Source: Tenrec ecaudatus (Eukaryota; Chordata; Mammalia; Afrosoricida; Tenrecidae). Taken from it: a DNA stretch of 64,000 bases. Under the pieces are notes generated by a model. The model searched no databases, was not told the origin of the DNA, and saw only the letters and a program-made list of their open reading frames with translations. Below are positions 57,776 to 64,000 of this stretch, in pieces. The position numbers and the translations under genes are program-made. Numbering within the stretch: the stretch's first letter is position 1; each line of letters begins with the position of its first letter. The stretch is from the NCBI RefSeq assembly GCF_050624435.1, contig NC_134536.1:8188758-8252757 (forward strand), in the 5' to 3' direction.

Positions 57776-58050
57776 TGTGGAAGTTACGTAATCTCCTGTC
57801 AACCTGAGTGAAGGGGTGGAGTCTAGCCTGTCAACCAGTCACACATAGCCCATGAGATCTCTGTGGGGGCATGTCCTTTCCTCGGGGATTCTGGGATCTC
57901 CTGTCTTCCTCCCTGAAAGCAGACACACTCTCTACTCAATATTCTTGATGACAAGTCACGTGCAGACATGCTGATGGAACCAGAGCCCTGGATCTGGAGG
58001 AAGCACATGGAGACCCAAATCAGCGCTGAGATGCTTCCACTGTCACCGGA
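57776..58050 (+). mobile_element. Solo LTR-like element (family A), 3'-truncated
   Basis: Starts TGTGGAAGTTACGTAATC and follows the 6199 copy ('ctgtcaacctgagtgaagg...gagtctagcc') to 'gagatgcttccac', then stops. Confidence 0.7.
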
Positions 58051-58312
58051 TCCACAATAATACTTTTACAAAGTCAGACCAAAACAAACCAACAACTGAA
58101 AGCAGAAAGTAATAAAACATGACCACAGAGTTCATGTGTTTTAGAAGTATTTTAATAGTTAAAATAAATACTTGTCCATGTATCATAGGTTGAAGAAAGT
58201 TTAAAAGGGAAACTGAACATATTTTGAACCGAGTAACAGTAAAATACTATAAAAATTGAGGGAGCTAGCTAAAGCAATATTTAGAGGGAGACTTTTGGCT
58301 TTACCTGCACAT

Positions 58313-60480
58313 TTTATTTTTTATTAAAATCACGTTATTAGGGGCTCATATAACTCTTATCACAATCCATACATACATCAATTGTATAAAGCACATCTGT
58401 ACATTCATTGCCCTCATCAGTCTCAAAACATTTGCTCTCCACTTAAGCCCCTGGCATAAGGCCCTCATTTTTTCCCCTCCCTCCCCGTTTCCCTCTCCCC
58501 TCTCCCTCATGAGCCCTTGATAACTTATAAATTATTATTTTGTCATATCTTGCCGTGTCTGATGTCTCCCTTCACCCACTTTTCTGTTGTCCATCCCTCA
58601 GGGAGGAGGTCACATGTAGAACCTCGTAATCAGTTCCCTCTTTCCAACCCACCCTCCCTATCCCCTCCCAGTATCACCATTCACACCACTGGCCCTGAGG
58701 GGATCATCTGCTCTGGATTCCCTGTGTTACCAGTTCCTATCTGTACCAATGTACATCCTCTAGTCTAGCCAGACTTGCAAGGTAGAATTGGGATCATGAT
58801 GGTGGGGAGGGGGGAGGACAGGGAGGAGAGGAAGCATTTAGGAACTAGAGGAAAGTTGTGCTTTTCATCGTTGCTACATCGCACCCTGACTGCCTCGTCT
58901 CCTCCCCAAGACCCTTCTGTAAGGGGATGTCCAGTGGTCTACAAATGGGCTTTGGGTTTCCACTCCACACTTCCCGTCTCATTCACCATGGTAAGAATTT
59001 TTTGCTCTGATGATGCCTGATACCTGATCCCTTCGACACCTTGTGATCTCACAGGCTGATGTGCTTCTTCAATGTGGGCTTTGTTGCTTCTGAGCTAGAT
59101 GGCCGCTTGTTTACCTTCAAGCCTTTAAGACCCCAGATGCTATATACTTTGATAGCCAGGCACCATCAGCTTACTTTGCCACATTTGCTTATGCACTCAT
59201 TTGTCTTCAGCGATCATATTAGGGAGGTGAGCACACATTGATATGACTTTTTGTTCTTTGATGCCTGATAACTGATCCCTTTTGCACCTCGTGTTCACAC
59301 AGGCTGGTGTGCTTCTTACTTGTGGGCTTTGTTGCTTCTGAGCTAGATGGCCGCTTGTTTACCTTCAAGCCTTTAAGAGCCCAGACACTATATTTTTGAT
59401 AGCTGGGCACCATCAGCTTTCTTCACCACATTTGCTTATTCACCCTCTTTGTCTTCAGTGGTTGTGTCAAGAAGGTGAGTGTCATAGAATGCCATTTTAA
59501 TAGAAAAAAGTGTTCTTGCATTGAGGGAGTACTTGAGTGGAGGCCCAATGTCCTCTGCTACCTTAATACTAAACCTATACATATATGCACATAGATCTAT
59601 TTCCCCATCCTCATATATAAATATATTTGCATATGTCAATGTCTTTATCTAGACCTCTATAAATGCCCTTTGCCTTCCAGTTCTTTCCTCTATTTCCTTT
59701 GACTTTCCTCTTGTCCCATTATCATGCTTAGTCCCCACCAGGATTTCAGCAATTCCTCTTGGTTACATTACCCTTTTTCATGCCCTACCAGGCCTTCCAC
59801 ACCCTCCTCACCACTGATTTGGATCACTTGTTGTTCCCTTGTCCCTGGGTTTGTTAACACCAATACCTTTCCCCCCACTTCCCCCTCTCCCATGTCCCCC
59901 TGGAACTGTCAGTCCCATTGTTTTCTCCTCCAGATTGTTCATCCAGCCTATCTTATTTAGACAGACCTGCAGAGATAATAACATGCACAAAGACAAGACA
60001 GAGCAAAACCAAGCAACAATATACAACAAAACAGCAACAACAACAACAAACCAATTACAAACAAAACACAACAAGAAAGGAAAACTTGTAGTTAGTTCAA
60101 GGATTTTTTGTTGGCCTTTAAGAGTGTTTTCCAGTCCAGTGTGTTGGGGCACCATGCCCTGGCCCCAAAGTCTACCTTCAGCATTCCCTGGGAACCTCGC
60201 CTCTCTGTTCCCTTGCTGTTCTGTTGCACCCCCTTAATGTTTTGCCTCGGTGTGGCGGGATCACTAATCCAGTCAGTGAGAGGCGTCATGTCTCATAGTG
60301 GGGCCAGCCATGTGGTCTTCTCTGTGGACTGGCTGCTTTAATTGGGAACATCATCCTTACAGCCTGGTCGGCCAGGATGTGCTCCATTCTCTCCTCCTCC
60401 CCCTTCATCTGCTTGTGTGCTCTGATCAGATATACGTGCACATGTTAAAATGTCACTCAGTTGATTCATTAAAAAAGCAA
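58313..60480 (-). mobile_element. L1 3'UTR (~2.2 kb), antisense, with internal duplication
   Basis: Starts 'aaaatcacgttattaggggctcatataactc' and passes all 3'UTR landmarks to the A-rich block (60000-60075) and beyond ('gccaggatgtgctcc'). It carries a ~249-bp tandem duplication (see 59010-59500). Confidence 0.88.
59010..59500 (-). repeat. Tandem ~249-bp duplication inside L1 3'UTR
   Basis: The unit beginning 'tgatgcctgatacctgatccc' (59010) recurs as 'tgatgcctgataactgatccc' (59259); each contains 'gcttctgagctagatggccgc' and 'caccatcagctt'. The start of the second unit is also present at 55075 in another copy, so the duplication is older than both insertions. Confidence 0.85.
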
Positions 60481-60639
60481 AAAAGAAAAGAGCAATAGAG
60501 CAAACGCCAAAAAATAAGGGCAGAAATAATTCAGATAAAAGCAGGAATGATGGAATAGCATTAAAAATAAAAACACCACAGGGTAATGGAACAAAACTAA
60601 AATCGATACTATCAAGTTTTCTCATCTATCAAATTATGA

Positions 60640-61075
60640 CCTCCCATCACCTGTGAGTTTGTCATCTTGTTGTGGCTTGTCTGTGGTTCTGATGCTGGAA
60701 GGGAAAATATTACTGGTATTTCACAGGGCCATCCAGGGTGGACAGGTTTCAACAAAGCCACCTCAGGAGGACCATTTCCCCAATAGCAGCAGCAACCTTA
60801 TGGATCACAGCAGACCATTGTCTGGTCCAACGCTGGAAGATGGGCCTCGCAGATCGGAAGGCACTGCAGGTGCACAGTAACGGCAACAGTGGGAAAGTAG
60901 AGGGGAAGCGAATGGAGGAAGGCACACCCAGTGGCTGCAACCACCTAAGAACCGAAGTGGCTCAAGGAAAAGGACAATTGTGAGGATGGCGAAGGTCTGG
61001 TGGTGTGTCGCTGTGTTGTACACAGGCTCTCTCCGAGTCAGAATGGACTCGATGGCACCTAACAACAACAGCAAC
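60640..61075 (+). mobile_element. Internally deleted RTE derivative, sense
   Basis: The 5' part ('gagtttgtcatcttgttgtggcttgtctg', 'tactggtatttcacagggccatccagggtgg', 'ccttatggatcacagcagaccattgtctgg') is joined near 60870 to the 3' part ('ggctgcaaccacc', 'aggacaattgtgaggatggcg', 'gactcgatggcacctaacaacaac'). About 430 bp, with almost all coding sequence missing. Confidence 0.8.
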
Positions 61076-61184
61076 TGGTACTTAATTAGTAAATACACTC
61101 CACAGTGAGCATTAGGGTTCACTCTATGCCCCACACTTCGTAAGTTTGGACAAATGAGTGTCATATATACACCATGGCAGTATT

Positions 61185-61835
61185 TTAAAAATATTTTATT
61201 GGGGGCTCATACAAGTCTTATCACAAGCCATACATCCATCCATTGTGTCAAGCACATTTGTACATTTGTTGCCATCATCTCTCTCCCTCCCTCCATCACC
61301 CTTGATAATTTATAAATTTTTTATTTTTTCATGTCTCACACTGTTTGATGTCTCCCTTCACCCACTTTTCTGTTGTCCGTCCCCCAGGGAAGGGGTTAAA
61401 TATATTTCATTGTGATTGGTTCTCCCTTTCTCCCCCACCTTCCCCTTCCTTTCCTGGTATTGCTGCTCTCATTATTGGTCCTGAGGGGTTTATCTGTTCT
61501 GGATTCCTTGTGTTGGGAGTGCTTATCTGCACCAGAGTACAGCCTCTGGTCTAGCCAGATTTGTAAGGTAAAATTTGGATCATGATAGTGATGGGTGGGG
61601 GGTGTTGGAAGGGGGAAGGAAGCTTTAAAGAACTAGAGGAAAGTAGTATGTTTGATTGTTGCTATACTGCACCCCAACTGGCTCGTCTCTTCCCTGAGAC
61701 CCTTCTGTAAGGGGATGTCCAGTTGCCTACAGATGAGCTTTGGGTCTACACTCCTCACTCCCCCTCATTCACAATGATATTATTTTTTTTTGTTTTTGAC
61801 ACCTGATATCTGATCCTATTGACACCTTGTGACAC
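61185..61835 (-). mobile_element. L1 3'UTR, antisense
   Basis: 'aatattttattgggggctcatacaagtcttatcac' start, with landmarks up to 'gacacctgatatctgatcc'. Confidence 0.88.
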
Positions 61836-61839
61836 ACCA

Positions 61840-62035
61840 TGACAATGTTATACAGAGTCTTTTTACAGCCCTAAATGTGCCCTGGGCTTTACTTGCTCAT
61901 CCCTCCCATCCCCAGCCTTTATCAACCACTGATCTTATCACTGTCTCTGTAGTTCTGATTTTCCAGAATGAGATGTGGCCAACATGTAGCTTTTTCAGAC
62001 TGGCATAGAAATACACATCAATGATTCTTCCCTGC
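61840..62035 (-). mobile_element. Old L1M fragment, antisense
   Basis: 'ccccagcctttatcaaccactgatcttatcactgtctctgtag' and 'tttccagaatgagatg' resemble old L1M 3' sequence. Confidence 0.6.
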
Positions 62036-62374
62036 AGTGTATTGAAGTGCTTCAACCAGGGAAGAAAACAGATAAGAAGGAACTAGAATGAACATCGGGG
62101 CTGGTTAGGTTGTCAGTGCGTGACTTGGATGAGATGATGGTGGCTTGAATTAAGATGATAGATGTAGAAATGAAGATGAGTGGATGGATTGGAGAGATTG
62201 TTCAAAGATGAATGCCCCTTCTGTGAAGGTGTGTTCTAGAGTTCAAGGACGGAGATTAGGGGATCCCACCTGCTCCCACCGAAAAGAAAAGATTGACGGT
62301 ACCTCTGTGGTAGTGGGATGTGAACCAACCAGAAAATATGGCAACAAGATGCTCTCCTTTCTGTATGCTGGAGG
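62036..62374. other. Unassigned DNA
   Basis: No gene or named repeat recognised. Confidence 0.5.
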
Positions 62375-62560
62375 AGTCACAGGATGTCACAGTGGTTAAG
62401 TTGCTAACTGAAAGACTGGCAGTCCAAACTTACCTGGAGGAGCCTTCAAAGTAAGACCTGACCGTCTGCTTCTGAAAGGTTACATGGAGTGCAGTTCCCT
62501 TCTGCACACAGGGGGGCTGCTGTGAGATGGAGTCAACTCTGCAGCAAGCAAATGACCACC
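62375..62560 (+). mobile_element. AfroSINE, sense
   Basis: 'tcacagtggttaagttgctaactgaaagactggcagtcc', 'tgcttctgaaagg' and 'tgctgtgagatggagtcaactctgcag'. Confidence 0.75.
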
Positions 62561-63059
62561 ACAACACAAACGGTTAGAACACTGCAAGACTGGCCATGAC
62601 GTTGGCCTCGACCTCTGGTCTGGCTCTCTTTGACTAGGAGTGTCCTGCTGCTCTGTATTGGGGAAGTTGGCTCTGACTGCTGCTATATTTGCTCTAAATT
62701 TCCTTCTTCTGACAATGATGCAATTTACCCATAGGCCCACTGTATATTTATTAAACTTTTAGTAAGTCCCATAGATAATGACCTACTTGCTGAAAACATG
62801 ACTATTTAGAATTTTCATGATTCAGTTTCTTTCATAAATGCAAGAGTTTCCTTGAAGTTGGAAACAACGAGAAAACTTATAAATCAGTTTTAAAGTGTTC
62901 TGCTAAGAACCCACACCCGAGTATTAATGAATACAGAATAATTTCAGAAGTCTGAGTTATAAGTAACTTGAGAATGGGGAGCTGTTATGGGTTCCCTGCA
63001 CAATATCTTCACGATAGAAATTTCTGGGAAGGTGTGTCAGGTGTTCGTTAAATTTGATA
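62561..63059. other. Unassigned DNA
   Basis: No gene or named repeat recognised. Confidence 0.5.
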
Positions 63060-63425
63060 CCACTTCCGCCAGGACAAACAGCTAGACGACATTCCCCAGC
63101 CTGTCTTGCAGCTGGTGAAAGCCATGTAACTGACTTTAGCCAATGGAATGTAAATGCAACTAGTGTGGTTTGTTTCTAGAATGACCCTAGGAACATCTCC
63201 CACACGAGAGTCCTACTCTTTCCTCAGACCCATTCACAGGGCATTGACTCGGAATTCTGTGGGTGTCAGCTGTTGAAGTTGGCAGCCTAATTTCCTGAAG
63301 GACCACGTGGGGGCACATAGCACCTCCTGTAGGACTTTACCATAAGTTAGAAATAAACTTCAACAATGTTAAGTCACCAAGACTTGGGGTTTATTTATCA
63401 GAGCAGTCAAGACCCACACTAGCTA
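63060..63425 (+). mobile_element. Possible ancient mammal-wide repeat, sense
   Basis: 'ttagccaatggaatgtaaatgcaact' and the end 'taagttagaaataaacttcaacaatgttaagtcaccaagacttgggg' resemble an old mammalian repeat 3' end with an AATAAA signal. Family not determined. Confidence 0.4.
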
Positions 63426-64000
63426 GAGGCAGTTGAACCAAACTATCTTACGCTGAGGATTCCTTTCAAAGGTGACTTGTGATTCAAAGCATCCATTTGC
63501 AGTGTACCCGGTCCTTCTCACTTCCCAGTTCCATTAGGTTTTCCCCTGGTTGTTTTACAAAGATGATTCCTCTTCCAGCAACCAACCAACCCATTGACCA
63601 ATAAAAGCAGCCAATCCAGCATTCAATTAGCAGCTGTGAAGAGCAGAGAGGTAGAAGGCATGGTTCCTAGTGAGAATCTGTACAGTAGACAAGAAGATGA
63701 ATCTCCTTAAGGACCATTGACAGATAAGATGAAGTTAAAGGCTCAAGTCTACTGAGAGACTATAGAAGCTATAACTGGTCTTCTAATAGGTCCCTCTCTT
63801 TCCACCTTTCTGTCTGAAGATCAGAAGTTTACCACAGGCATTTTTCAACTAGCTTGCCACTTGGGATAGCCTAGTAAGGCTATGTGGATGGATGCCTACA
63901 AGTAGGATATTTCTTTAGTGACCCAAGTTCTCTATCCTTAAAATGAAGCTGCGAGTAACATTGATATTCTCCGCTGACAAGACAGCTAGACTCTGTTGGC
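63426..64000. other. Unassigned DNA to the window edge
   Basis: No gene or named repeat recognised. Confidence 0.5.

Noticed and set aside
1-64000. A novel multi-gene system (defence, biosynthetic or viral)
   Set aside because: No run of intact, co-oriented genes exists; everything readable is transposon-derived or a single retropseudogene.

Overview
This window looks like repeat-dominated mammalian nuclear DNA, almost certainly afrotherian and most probably from a tenrec (Echinops-like). The argument is: (1) tRNA-derived AfroSINE copies throughout; (2) an afrotherian RTE/BovB-type LINE in about a dozen pieces, one near full length; (3) two non-autonomous hAT elements with SPIN-type ends, a family known within Afrotheria from tenrec; (4) a very abundant L1 lineage whose 3' end reads GAGCCCCTAATAAAATG. 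The species call is inference from repeat content; no search was run.

I find no convincing host protein-coding exon, no tRNA, rRNA or snRNA gene, and no CRISPR or bacterial-type gene. The only recognisable host-gene sequence is a processed pseudogene of RTRAF (hCLE/C14orf166) at 45.5-46.4 kb on the minus strand, flanked by 15-base target-site duplications. Most open reading frames are chance frames or decayed transposon proteins (RTE endonuclease/RT, L1 ORF1/ORF2, mariner transposase).

Layout. 0-8 kb: AfroSINEs, two opposed L1 3'UTRs, a MIR, a tRNA-Gly-headed SINE and three solo LTR-like copies of one family. 7.3-9.6 kb: GA and GAA/GGA purine tracts, a mariner remnant and a duplicated ~150 bp segment on both sides of it. 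9.9-13.3 kb: near full-length RTE LINE (minus) with two L1 3' ends inserted. 13.3-14.5 kb: second mariner, itself hit by a short L1-tail element. 14.5-19 kb: long decayed antisense L1 with ORF2 and ORF1 traces. 19-21.5 kb: unassigned, including an A-tailed minus-strand segment. 21.5-24 kb: antisense L1s with nested L1 tails and a SPIN element. 24.5-27.8 kb: RTE pieces, one split by an LTR. 28-36 kb: old L1, a second SPIN, a palindromic MITE and longer unassigned stretches. 36.5-44 kb: a 47 bp L1-tail insertion, an LTR compound, old L1 and RTE. 45.5-46.4 kb: RTRAF pseudogene. 46.5-62 kb: mostly antisense L1 3'UTRs with simple repeats and internally deleted RTE derivatives. 62-64 kb: AfroSINE and weakly characterised DNA.

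The value of the region is as a layered record of insertions. Several nested events have readable target-site duplications, giving relative ages (RTE before LTR; RTE, mariner and old L1 before L1 tails; old L1 before SPIN). About 24 L1 pieces are antisense and about 7 sense, a bias often seen inside introns of a plus-strand gene; that reading is speculative. The best candidate for something under-described is a ~100 bp L1-3'-end element seen three times with the same 5' boundary, behaving like a SINE. Boundaries without a target-site duplication are approximate, typically within 10-50 bp.
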